Assembly: GCA_905210485.1 (NCBI GenBank)
Contig: CAJLXA010000002.1
Location: forward strand, 9,173 to 73,172
Reading direction: 5' to 3'
Length of the DNA: 64,000 nucleotides
DNA from: an uncultured Eubacteriales bacterium
Lineage (GTDB): Bacteria; Bacillota; Clostridia; Oscillospirales; CAG-272
In this document: positions 18,178-25,853 of the stretch, piece after piece
Numbering within the stretch: the first letter of the stretch is position 1
Layout of the letters: each line of letters begins with the position of its first letter
The notes under the pieces: model-generated
What the model was told of the DNA's origin: nothing
The model's database searches: none
What the model saw: the letters and a program-made list of their open reading frames with translations, nothing else
Translations under genes and position numbers: made by a program

Positions 18178-18459
18178 TTAGTTACCGTTATTGGAAGTTT
18201 TGCTTCCGGCATGACCTTTGAAGGTACGCGTGGGAGCAAATTCACCCAGCTTACGACCGACCATGTCCTCAACGATATATACCGGCACGTGTTTTCTGCC
18301 GTCGTGAACGGCGATGGTATGACCGACGAATTCAGGATAAATGGTGGACGCACGAGACCAGGTCTTCAAAACTTTCTTTTCGCCCTTTTCGTTCATGGCA
18401 ACCACTCTGTCATAGAGTTTCTGCTCAACGTAGGGAGCTTTCTTACTGCTTCTGCTCAT
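18178..18459 (-). CDS. rpsS: Ribosomal protein S19
   Basis: 93 residues. M-S-R-S-x-K-K-x-P-Y and [15 protein letters not shown] identify S19, which partners S13 in the head of the small subunit. Confidence 0.96.
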   Translation of the reverse strand: MSRSSKKAPYVEQKLYDRVVAMNEKGEKKVLKTWSRASTIYPEFVGHTIAVHDGRKHVPVYIVEDMVGRKLGEFAPTRTFKGHAGSKTSNNGN

Positions 18460-18484
18460 TTCTATCTCCTTTTCTCACACGCCA

Positions 18485-19315
18485 TTACTTCGCATTTCTG
18501 CGTTTGACGATGAACTTGTTCGTACGTGCTTTCTTGTTTCTCGTCTTGTAACCGAGAGCAGGTTTACCCCAAGGAGTAACCGGTCCGGGGTGACCGACGG
18601 GAGCACGACCTTCACCACCGCCGTGAGGGTGGTCGCAGGGGTTCATAACCGAACCGCGAACAGTAGGACGGATGCCCATGTGACGCTTTTTACCGGCCTT
18701 ACCAATCTTGATGGTATCATGCTCGATGTTACCGATCTGACCGATGGTGGCCTTGCAGTCCAGACGGACGATACGGACTTCGCCGGAAGGCAGTCTTACC
18801 TGAGCCTGGCCGTTTTCTTTGGCCATCAGCTGAGCGGCAGCGCCCGCGGAGCGGACAAGCTGAGCGCCCTTGCCGGGATAAAGTTCAATGTTGTGAATAA
18901 TGGTACCAACGGGAATGTTGGCGATCGGAAGCGTGTTGCCGGGTTTGATATCGGCATCGGCACCGGCATAAAGCACGTCGCCGTCGGTCACGCCCGCAGG
19001 AGCCAGAACATAGCTCTTGTCACCCTTTTCGTTCTGAAGAAGAGCGATATATGCGGTTCTGTTCGGGTCGTATTCAACGCCGATGACGGTTGCCGGAGTT
19101 TCATCCTGACGCTTCCAGTCGATAATTCTGTATTTGACTTTGTTGCCGCCGCCCTGATGACGAACGGTGATCTTGCCGTAGCTGTTACGGCCGGCATGTT
19201 TTTTCTTGATGACGATAAGGCTCGCTTCGGGGGTCTTCTTCGTTACTTCGTCGAACGAAGGAGAAACCATGCCTCTGCGGCTCGGAGTCGTCGGTTTAAA
19301 TTTCATGGTAGGCAT
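18485..19315 (-). CDS. rplB: Ribosomal protein L2
   Basis: 276 residues. The C-terminal [12 protein letters not shown] segment needed for peptidyl transfer and subunit joining is intact. The first ATG is preferred because GGAGG lies 10 nt upstream; the ATG three codons later is 9 nt further away. Confidence 0.97.
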   Translation of the reverse strand: MPTMKFKPTTPSRRGMVSPSFDEVTKKTPEASLIVIKKKHAGRNSYGKITVRHQGGGNKVKYRIIDWKRQDETPATVIGVEYDPNRTAYIALLQNEKGDKSYVLAPAGVTDGDVLYAGADADIKPGNTLPIANIPVGTIIHNIELYPGKGAQLVRSAGAAAQLMAKENGQAQVRLPSGEVRIVRLDCKATIGQIGNIEHDTIKIGKAGKKRHMGIRPTVRGSVMNPCDHPHGGGEGRAPVGHPGPVTPWGKPALGYKTRNKKARTNKFIVKRRNAK

Positions 19316-19334
19316 TCTACATTATCCTCCCGGC

Positions 19335-19625
19335 TTAGTTCAAGCTGTCGAAGAACGGAATCGTCTTGGAATCCTTCGTGAGGTCGACGATGGCTTTCTT
19401 CCACGCGCTGGTGACACCGGCATGAACGCCGAGTCTCTTGGGTTTCTCGCTGACGTTGATAATGCGTACGCAAGCGACTTTGACGCCGAACATTTCTTCA
19501 ACCGCTGCGGCGACATCGGGTTTGGTTGCGCTCTTCGCCACTTTGAATACATAGCGCTTCGACTGAAGCATATCCATGGACTTCTCAGTGATGATAGGCT
19601 TTATAATGATATCTGCTGCCTTCAT
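19335..19625 (-). CDS. rplW: Ribosomal protein L23
   Basis: 96 residues. I-I-x-P-I-I-T-E-K-S near the N-terminus is characteristic. It overlaps rplD by 4 nt (ATGA). L23 is the main docking site for trigger factor and SRP. Confidence 0.96.
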   Translation of the reverse strand: MKAADIIIKPIITEKSMDMLQSKRYVFKVAKSATKPDVAAAVEEMFGVKVACVRIINVSEKPKRLGVHAGVTSAWKKAIVDLTKDSKTIPFFDSLN

Positions 19626-20248
19626 TTCGCGTAAACCTCCTCGATTTTCTTAACCGCATCTTCCGCGACGACGAACTTATCGCAGTTCAGAACGTCGTAG
19701 GTGTTGATGGCGTTATAAACGGTCGTCTTGACGCCGGGAATGTTCGCGCAGCTCTTGATGAGCTTCTCGTCGGAAGCGGGAAGAACGATCAGGGTCTTCT
19801 TGCCTGCGCCGAGAGCGGCGAGCATCGCCGTCATGTTTTTCGTCTTATATTCGGCAGTTTCGATCTTGTCGACAACCACCATTTCGTTTTCCGCAACCTT
19901 GGAGGACAGCGCTCCGAACAGAGCGGCTCTCTTCACTTTCTTATTGAGGGAAACGCGATAGCTACGCGGCTTGGGGCCGAGGGCTACACCGCCGTGCGTC
20001 CACTGAGGAGCGCGGGTCGAACCCTGTCTTGCTCTGCCGGTGCCTTTCTGCTTCCAGGGCTTCTTGCCGCCGCCCGATACTTCGGTACGGGTCAGCGTGG
20101 ACTGTGTGCCCTGTCTTTGATTGAGCAGGTATGCTCTTACAGCGGTGTGGAGGACTGCGGCGTTGACTTCTGCGCCGAATACTACATCGGAAAGTTCGAT
20201 CGTGCCGACTTCCTTACCCGCCATGTTAACGACTTTCAAACTTGGCAT
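19622..20248 (-). CDS. rplD: Ribosomal protein L4
   Basis: 208 residues. The long loop containing G-G-G-K-K-P-W-K-Q-K-G-T-G-R-A-R-Q-G-S that reaches into the exit tunnel is conserved. In Escherichia coli L4 represses the S10 operon by acting on its leader; whether that occurs here is unknown, although a long leader exists upstream of rpsJ. Confidence 0.96.
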   Translation of the reverse strand: MPSLKVVNMAGKEVGTIELSDVVFGAEVNAAVLHTAVRAYLLNQRQGTQSTLTRTEVSGGGKKPWKQKGTGRARQGSTRAPQWTHGGVALGPKPRSYRVSLNKKVKRAALFGALSSKVAENEMVVVDKIETAEYKTKNMTAMLAALGAGKKTLIVLPASDEKLIKSCANIPGVKTTVYNAINTYDVLNCDKFVVAEDAVKKIEEVYAK

Positions 20249-20266
20249 TGTTGTTTCCTCCTTCCG

Positions 20267-20899
20267 TTATGCTTTCACAGAATCGCGGATAAAGACGATT
20301 CCGCCTTTGGCACCGGGAACGGCGCCCTTGACCGCGATCAGATTCTTTTCTGCGTCGATTTTGGCAACGGCGAGATTCAGGATCGTAACCTGCTCGTTAC
20401 CGTACTGTCCGGCCATCTTCTTGTTCTTATAGATGCGGGACGGTGTGGAGTTTGCGCCCATGGAACCGGGCTGACGATGGATCGGGCCCGTGCCGTGCGT
20501 CATACGAAGAATGTGGTGACCCCAACGTTTGACCGAACCGGTGAAGCCGTGACCTTTGCTGGTTCCCGTAATGTCGACCTTCTCGCCTGCGGCGAAGGTA
20601 TCGACGGTAACCATGTCACCGACATTCAGTGCGGAGCAGTCCGAAAGACGGAATTCCTTAAGATATCTCTTGGGAGTCACGCCGGCTTTCTTGAAATGAC
20701 CGAGCTGCGCTTTGTTCTGATGCTTTTCTTTGTCATCGCGGAAAGCGAGCTGAACTGCATCATAGCCGTCGTTTTCGACGGTTTTCTTCTGCGATACCGC
20801 GCAAGGGCCTGCTTCAATCAGGGTTACGGGAATCACATTGCCGACTTCATCGAAAATCTGGGTCATGCCCAGTTTTCTTCCGATAATGCCTTTTTTCAT
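20267..20899 (-). CDS. rplC: Ribosomal protein L3
   Basis: 210 residues beginning M-K-K-G-I-I-G-R-K-L-G-M-T. The ATG at 20897-20899 has GGAGG 5 nt upstream; the TTG-initiated longer frame starts inside that ribosome binding site. The conserved loop near the peptidyl-transferase centre (G-S-M-G-A-N-S-T-P-S-R) is present. Confidence 0.96.
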   Translation of the reverse strand: MKKGIIGRKLGMTQIFDEVGNVIPVTLIEAGPCAVSQKKTVENDGYDAVQLAFRDDKEKHQNKAQLGHFKKAGVTPKRYLKEFRLSDCSALNVGDMVTVDTFAAGEKVDITGTSKGHGFTGSVKRWGHHILRMTHGTGPIHRQPGSMGANSTPSRIYKNKKMAGQYGNEQVTILNLAVAKIDAEKNLIAVKGAVPGAKGGIVFIRDSVKA

Positions 20900-21002
20900 A
20901 TTTTCCTCCAAACGGTTATTGGTTGGTATTTTAGATTATCGGGCTTCCCCGGTGATACCAACTTGACCACTGGTGTGGTGCGATAATAAATTAAAGGTAA
21001 GA

Positions 21003-21311
21003 TCAGGCCTTGACTTCGATTTCAACGCCTGCGGGAAGTTCAACATTCATGAGATCGTTGATGGTCTTTGCCTGCGGTTTCATGATGTCGATCAGTCTCT
21101 TGTGCGTACGCGTTTCAAACTGTTCGCGGCTGTCTTTATACTTATGAACAGCGCGAAGGATTGTCACGATCTCTCTTTCGGTCGGGAGCGGAATAGGACC
21201 CGAAACCTTGCTGCCGTTTCTCGTAGCGATCTCCACAACCTTTGCGGCGGCGGCGTCAACGAGAGTGTGATCGTAGCTCTTGAGTCTGACTCTGATTTTT
21301 TCGCTTGCCAT
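21003..21311 (-). CDS. rpsJ: Ribosomal protein S10
   Basis: 102 residues; first gene of the superoperon. [15 protein letters not shown] and the C-terminal half with P-x-G-V-E-I-E-V are conserved. S10 also serves as the NusE partner of NusB in antitermination. It has a strong AGGAGG site 7 nt before ATG. Confidence 0.97.
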   Translation of the reverse strand: MASEKIRVRLKSYDHTLVDAAAAKVVEIATRNGSKVSGPIPLPTEREIVTILRAVHKYKDSREQFETRTHKRLIDIMKPQAKTINDLMNVELPAGVEIEVKA

Positions 21312-21573
21312 GTTTTTTGCCTCCTGTTATATTTTTGCTCTTTCAAGGGGGCGGTTTTGGTTTCACACGCTGTCGCGCGTTTCTTTCCGTGTCATCTAAA
21401 AACCCGAATCCCTGTCCCTCGCGGGAACCGAATTCAGGTACAGACTTCGGCGTGTGTCTTTTGCTTATCGGCAAAAGAGGAAACCGTCGCTTCGCCCATT
21501 TTCGGACATGCTCCACGAAAATTCCCCGCATATCTGCGGCAACCTCTCGCTTCTTCGCACATCAAGCCTTTTT
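21312..21573 (-). promoter_or_regulatory. Long structured 5' leader of the S10 operon
   Basis: About 255 nt of untranslated RNA between the promoter and rpsJ. A perfect 7-bp hairpin CTTTTGC/GCAAAAG (around 21467-21486) and further GC-rich inverted repeats are visible. The layout suggests ribosomal-protein autoregulation; I could not match it to a known leader class. Confidence 0.5.
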
Positions 21574-21602
21574 ATTATATCGTACTTTATATCAAAATGC
21601 AA
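21574..21602 (-). promoter_or_regulatory. Main promoter of the ribosomal superoperon
   Basis: Minus strand TTGCAT (21597-21602), 17-nt spacer, TATAAT (21574-21579). It is followed by the 260-nt leader and preceded by an AT-rich region suited to an UP element. Confidence 0.85.
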
Positions 21603-21963
21603 GGAATTTTTTACATTTTGACACTCCTCATATGTAGAAATTTTTAAAATATTTTTGATATTTTTTGTTCAATTTGAACAATTTTCATTGTTTTTGAAGA
21701 TATGGAAAGTGATTTTTCATTTGATTTATCGTTTTTTGCGTAGGATTTCACCATTTTTTCCTCTTTTTTCATGAAGAACCGGCGCATAAACGCGTTTGTT
21801 TTCACTTTGTTCATATTTCAAAACCGTTTTCGTTGTATAATACAAGAAGGCGATTGCGGGAATCCGAAGTTTCCCTTTTGTATCGTTCTCGCCCCGCCGG
21901 CCGTTATTTCCGGCTGTCTATATAATATAAAGGAAGGTTTTCCTCGCGGAAAAGTGGTAATCC
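21603..21963. promoter_or_regulatory. AT-rich divergent upstream region with a 17-bp palindrome
   Basis: 361 bp without a gene. On the rpsJ side, runs of T or A recur roughly every 10 bp (21606-21760), as in an UP element or curved DNA. TTGTTCAATTTGAACAA (21665-21681) is a palindrome of two 8-bp arms around one base. On the other side TATAAT hexamers occur near 21837 and 21924, but neither has a good -35 partner, so the promoter of the membrane-protein gene stays undefined. Confidence 0.5.
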
Positions 21964-22782
21964 ATGTTCTCTTCACATTCTGAAAAACGCAATACAAACC
22001 GTATGGCCATATGCGGAGCCGCCGCCGTCGGCTTTTTTCTTGTTCTGTTCGGCAGTTTTTTTCTTCTGTTCCGTTACGATGCTCCCGTTGCGCATTTCAC
22101 GGGGCGCTATGATAAATATCTGATGATGGCGGCCTATATCGGCGCGGCGATTCTGACGGCCTGTATGGCGCGCGGAGTCCGCGTCTCCGAAGAACCGACC
22201 TTTCCGAAAAACAAATCGGTTCGCATAACCGCCTGTATTGCCGCTCTCTTTCTTCTCGTATTCGGCGTTTCCGTTCTTTTCTATCGCGGGACAGGACTTG
22301 CTCTTTTTTTCTCGTTTCTGGTCTTTATCGCTGCCGTGGCCACCGCCGGCGTTATGCTGTACACAACCTTCCTCCCGACCGCACCGATAACGCTCGGTTA
22401 TATCCGCGACGCGGCGACTGCGCTGACTTTACTGTTTTATGCCATGCTTCTCTATTTCGACGTATCCGAGGCCATGAATACGCCGTATAAACTCTATACC
22501 CAACTTTCGTTCATTCTTCTTGCATTATATTTTCTTGCGGAATGTCGCATGCAGGCCGCCGAGAAACGCCCCCGATTGCGTTTCTTCATCTCCGTTTTTT
22601 CGGTTTCTTCCGCGCTTTCCGTGGCCATTCCCTCGCTTCTCTGCCCGCTTCTGCACGGCAGTTTCACAGCGCACAACCCCATCACCGCACTGACGCTTCT
22701 TGCCTTTGCCGCCTACTGCACCGCACGCCTGATCGCATTCTGCGCCTCGGATATTCCGGAAGAAAGTGAGCCAAATTCATGA
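21964..22782 (+). CDS. Polytopic membrane protein of unknown function
   Basis: 272 residues. I do not recognise the family. About eight hydrophobic segments are visible, beginning near residues 17-37, 50-66, 88-107 and 110-134, and continuing to near residue 260, with short basic cytoplasmic loops and an acidic C-terminus (D-I-P-E-E-S-E-P). The chosen ATG has only a weak ribosome binding site; an ATG at codon 14 is possible. It overlaps polA by 4 nt (ATGA), so the two are probably co-translated, but no functional link to DNA polymerase is apparent. Confidence 0.7.
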   Translation: MFSSHSEKRNTNRMAICGAAAVGFFLVLFGSFFLLFRYDAPVAHFTGRYDKYLMMAAYIGAAILTACMARGVRVSEEPTFPKNKSVRITACIAALFLLVFGVSVLFYRGTGLALFFSFLVFIAAVATAGVMLYTTFLPTAPITLGYIRDAATALTLLFYAMLLYFDVSEAMNTPYKLYTQLSFILLALYFLAECRMQAAEKRPRLRFFISVFSVSSALSVAIPSLLCPLLHGSFTAHNPITALTLLAFAAYCTARLIAFCASDIPEESEPNS

Positions 22783-25307
22783 AAAACATTCTCGTTATTG
22801 ACGGCAACAGCATTATCAATCGTGCTTTTTACGGTATCCGCCCCCTCACTACGCGTGACGGGCGAAACACCAATGCCCTTTACGGCATGCTTCAGATCAT
22901 CGGCCGTCAGCTCGACGCCGTAAAACCCGATTATGCCGCCGTTGCCTTTGATCTGAAAGTACCAAACTTCCGCAAAAAAGCCTATGACGCTTATAAAGCC
23001 GGCCGACGTCCGACGCCGCCCGAACTTCTTGAACAATTTCCCTATGCAAAAGAATGTCTCACGGCGCTGGGCCTGTCCATTCTGGAACTCCCCGGATATG
23101 AAGCCGACGATCTTCTCGGCACGGTGGCGGAACTTGCCAATATAGAAGACGATGTTCATGCCTATGTCCTTTCCGGCGACCGCGACCTGTTTCAGTTAAT
23201 CACCGACAAAGTGACCGTACTGTATGCCGGCAATACCGATACCCTGCCGTACGACCGTCACGCGTTCCGCGAAAAATACGGCATTGAGCCGGCGCAATTT
23301 GTGGATATGAAAGCCATTATGGGAGACACGTCGGATAACATTCCCGGCGTTCCCGGCATCGGTGAAAAAGGCGCGCAAAAACTGATTGCCGAATTCGGCG
23401 ATCTCGACGCCGTATATGCCCATACCGATTCCCCCACCATCACAAAAGGCGTTCGGGAAAAACTCATCGCCGGAAAGGACAGCGCTTATCTTTCCCGTTT
23501 TCTTGCCCGGATCGAAGTGCACGCCCCCCTTGGGAAAACGCTGTCCGAACTGGCCTATACCGGCGCAAAAGACAACGCGGAACTTCTCCGTATTCTGCGT
23601 CATTATGAATTGTCCGCTCTCATCAAACGCTGGCGTCTCGAAGAAGCGCCTGCCGCCGATACCATAGACGCATCTCCCGCCGTCACGGAAATCGCCGATC
23701 CCGCCGCGCTTCATACGCTTCTCGGCAATACCTATGCCGTCGCCATAGCGGACGGCGCGCTCCTGTTTGCAACAAAAACCGATGTCCTTTGCCGTTACAA
23801 CGGCAACATTTCCGCTCTGACGCCGCTGTTCACAACCGACAAAACCATCGTAACATACGACGGAAAAGCGCTGCTTCATTTTCTTTACAACAACGGCTTG
23901 TCCCCCGACTTCATACCGCAGGATCTTATGCTGTACGCCTACGTGGACAATGCGCAGAACGGAGCCGACTCTCCCGAAGCGCTGGCCTCCGCACTGCTTT
24001 CCGTAACAGCGCCGGCCGGAACGGCCGCCGTCGGTTACTATCTCCATATGTACGACATTCTGAAAGAAAAAATTGCCGCCATTCATGCGGAAGATCTTCT
24101 TTATCAGATTGAACTGCCGCTCTCACCGCTTCTTTGCCGCATGGAAAGAAAAGGCTTTCGCGTAGACGGCGCAGGACTGCATCTTTTCGGAGAAAAACTC
24201 CGCGAAGAAATGACGCTTGCTGAAGACCGCATTTATGCCATGGCGGGCGGCACATTCAATCTGAATTCGCCGAAACAACTCGGCGAGATCCTGTTTGTAC
24301 GTTTGGGACTACCGGCCAAGAAAAAGACAAAAAGCGGTTATTCCACCGGCGCCGACATTCTCAATGCCCTGCGCCCGTATCACCCCATCATCGGTGAGAT
24401 TCTGGATTACAGACAACTATCCAAACTTTATTCCACCTACGTGATAGGTCTTACGAAAGCAACCGATAAAGACGGACGTATTCATACGGACTTCAAGCAG
24501 GCGCTGACCGCCACAGGGCGTCTTTCCTCCGCGGAACCCAACCTCCAGAATATACCGATCCGTACGCCCCTCGGCCGGGAAATGCGCCGTTACTTCGTAG
24601 CCGAAAACGAAAACTATGTGTTATGCGACGCGGATTATTCGCAGATAGAACTGCGCCTTTTGGCCGCTGTTTCCGGCGACGAAACCATGATCCGGGCCTT
24701 TCAGAACGGCGAAGATATTCACCGTCATACCGCCGCCACGGTGTTCGGTATTCCCGAAGCGGAAGTGCCGGACGATCTGCGTAAACGCGCCAAGGCCATC
24801 AACTTCGGTATTGTATACGGTATCGGCGGCTTCTCGCTGTCGGAAGATCTAGGCATCAGCGTTGCGGAAGCCAATCAGTATATCAAGGCTTATCTGGCAA
24901 GTTATCCGAAAGTGGACGCCTACCTGAAAGGGGTCGTCGAACAGGCTGAAAAGGACGGCTACACCACCACGCTGTACGGTCGGCGGCGCTACATCCCCGA
25001 ACTTCACGCCTCGGCGTTTCAAACGCGCTCGTTCGGCAAACGCGTTGCCATGAACAGTCCGATTCAGGGAACGGCGGCGGACATTATGAAGATCGCCATG
25101 CTCCGCGTAGACAAACGTCTGCGTGCCGAAAAACTGGACGCGGGACTGGTAATGCAGGTGCACGACGAACTCATCGTTGAAGCGCACCGCAATTGCGCCG
25201 AACGCGTCTCCCTCATACTCCGCGAAGAAATGGAGGCGGCGGCAACGCTCGCCGTTCCGCTGACCGTTGAAGTGTCTGTCGGAGACAACTGGCTCTGCAA
25301 AGCATAA
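22779..25307 (+). CDS. polA: DNA polymerase I (5' nuclease plus polymerase)
   Basis: 842 residues. The N-terminal 5'-3' nuclease domain (about 1-290) has G-N-S-I-I-N-R, the acidic cluster Y-E-A-D-D and G-D-T-S-D-N-I-P-G. The polymerase domain has motif A D-Y-S-Q-I-E-L-R, motif B R-x-x-A-K-A-I-N-F-G-I-V-Y-G and motif C V-H-D-E. The central exonuclease-like domain (about 310-440) lacks the D-x-E and other acidic metal ligands, so it should not proofread, as in Bacillus and Thermus Pol I. It acts in Okazaki fragment maturation and repair. Confidence 0.96.
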   Translation: MKNILVIDGNSIINRAFYGIRPLTTRDGRNTNALYGMLQIIGRQLDAVKPDYAAVAFDLKVPNFRKKAYDAYKAGRRPTPPELLEQFPYAKECLTALGLSILELPGYEADDLLGTVAELANIEDDVHAYVLSGDRDLFQLITDKVTVLYAGNTDTLPYDRHAFREKYGIEPAQFVDMKAIMGDTSDNIPGVPGIGEKGAQKLIAEFGDLDAVYAHTDSPTITKGVREKLIAGKDSAYLSRFLARIEVHAPLGKTLSELAYTGAKDNAELLRILRHYELSALIKRWRLEEAPAADTIDASPAVTEIADPAALHTLLGNTYAVAIADGALLFATKTDVLCRYNGNISALTPLFTTDKTIVTYDGKALLHFLYNNGLSPDFIPQDLMLYAYVDNAQNGADSPEALASALLSVTAPAGTAAVGYYLHMYDILKEKIAAIHAEDLLYQIELPLSPLLCRMERKGFRVDGAGLHLFGEKLREEMTLAEDRIYAMAGGTFNLNSPKQLGEILFVRLGLPAKKKTKSGYSTGADILNALRPYHPIIGEILDYRQLSKLYSTYVIGLTKATDKDGRIHTDFKQALTATGRLSSAEPNLQNIPIRTPLGREMRRYFVAENENYVLCDADYSQIELRLLAAVSGDETMIRAFQNGEDIHRHTAATVFGIPEAEVPDDLRKRAKAINFGIVYGIGGFSLSEDLGISVAEANQYIKAYLASYPKVDAYLKGVVEQAEKDGYTTTLYGRRRYIPELHASAFQTRSFGKRVAMNSPIQGTAADIMKIAMLRVDKRLRAEKLDAGLVMQVHDELIVEAHRNCAERVSLILREEMEAAATLAVPLTVEVSVGDNWLCKA

Positions 25308-25339
25308 GCAACGTCGCCTATACAGAGTTAAAAAAGCAG

Positions 25340-25368
25340 TGAAAATGTAAATTGAATTTTACATTTCA
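25340..25368. repeat. Inverted repeat containing TTTACATTTT
   Basis: Imperfect palindrome just after polA: left arm TGAAAATGTAAA, right arm TTTTACATTTCA. The core decamer TTTACATTTT occurs at three other sites in the window, two of them at gene ends. Confidence 0.5.
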
Positions 25369-25380
25369 AGGCAATATCAG

Positions 25381-25423
25381 AATAAAGAAGCGCATCGCTG
25401 TTCCGGCGGTGCGCTTCTTTATT
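25381..25423 (+). terminator. Bidirectional terminator between polA and the convergent peptide gene
   Basis: A 14-bp perfect stem (25381-25394 with 25410-25423) with a GC core and A/T-rich ends serves both convergent genes. Confidence 0.85.
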
Positions 25424-25473
25424 AACGGGTTCTACTGCAAGGGAGAATCCCCTCTCCCCTCAGTGCTTTCATC

Positions 25474-25578
25474 TTAACCGTTGCAGCAGCAGCAGAAAAG
25501 AACGATAATGGCAAGAATGATGATCCACGTACAATTGTCATCGAACAAATGACAGAGGCAGTTGCAATTGTTGTTCAT
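25474..25578 (-). CDS. 34-residue Cys-rich hydrophobic peptide, spore-type
   Basis: Found by reading the minus strand: ATG 25576-25578, TAA 25474-25476, with GGAGG 8 nt upstream. The product starts M-N-N-N-C-N-C-L-C-H, continues with a polar D-D-N-C-T-W, then a hydrophobic stretch I-I-I-L-A-I-I-V-L-F and ends C-C-C-C-N-G. Eight of 34 residues are Cys. Tiny proteins with this Asn/Cys head and W-I-I-I membrane stretch are common in spore-forming Clostridia, usually unnamed. Role unknown; a membrane or coat peptide is plausible. Confidence 0.8.
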   Translation of the reverse strand: MNNNCNCLCHLFDDNCTWIIILAIIVLFCCCCNG

Positions 25579-25853
25579 TCTGAAAACCTCCATGTTTACT
25601 ACCCGAAGTCGGGGAATACGGATATTTGCGAAAGAAGAGGCGGGTGTCGGTAAGAATGGGGGACTCGGAATGTACAGAGGGAAAACACCCGCTTGCTCTT
25701 CACTATCATTGTATGAAAAGCGCCGCGGGTGGTTCCTTTTATTTCAGATGAATGAATGAAAAATATCACGCCTGCCCCGATGGGCAGAAAACAGTGCCGC
25801 TGCCTCTCCGGGAGACCGTAAATCAGGTGCGGCGCCAAAGCCGGCAGGAGCTG
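25579..25853. other. Intergenic region, no gene recognised
   Basis: A 79-codon minus-strand frame here has no plausible product. A stem CTGCCC/GGGCAG near 25780 followed by a short T-rich stretch on the minus strand may end the lipoprotein transcript. Confidence 0.4.

Noticed and set aside
25599..25838. 79-codon minus-strand frame between the Cys-rich peptide gene and the lipoprotein
   Set aside because: No ribosome binding site, no domain, and it lies downstream of the lipoprotein stop in a likely terminator region.
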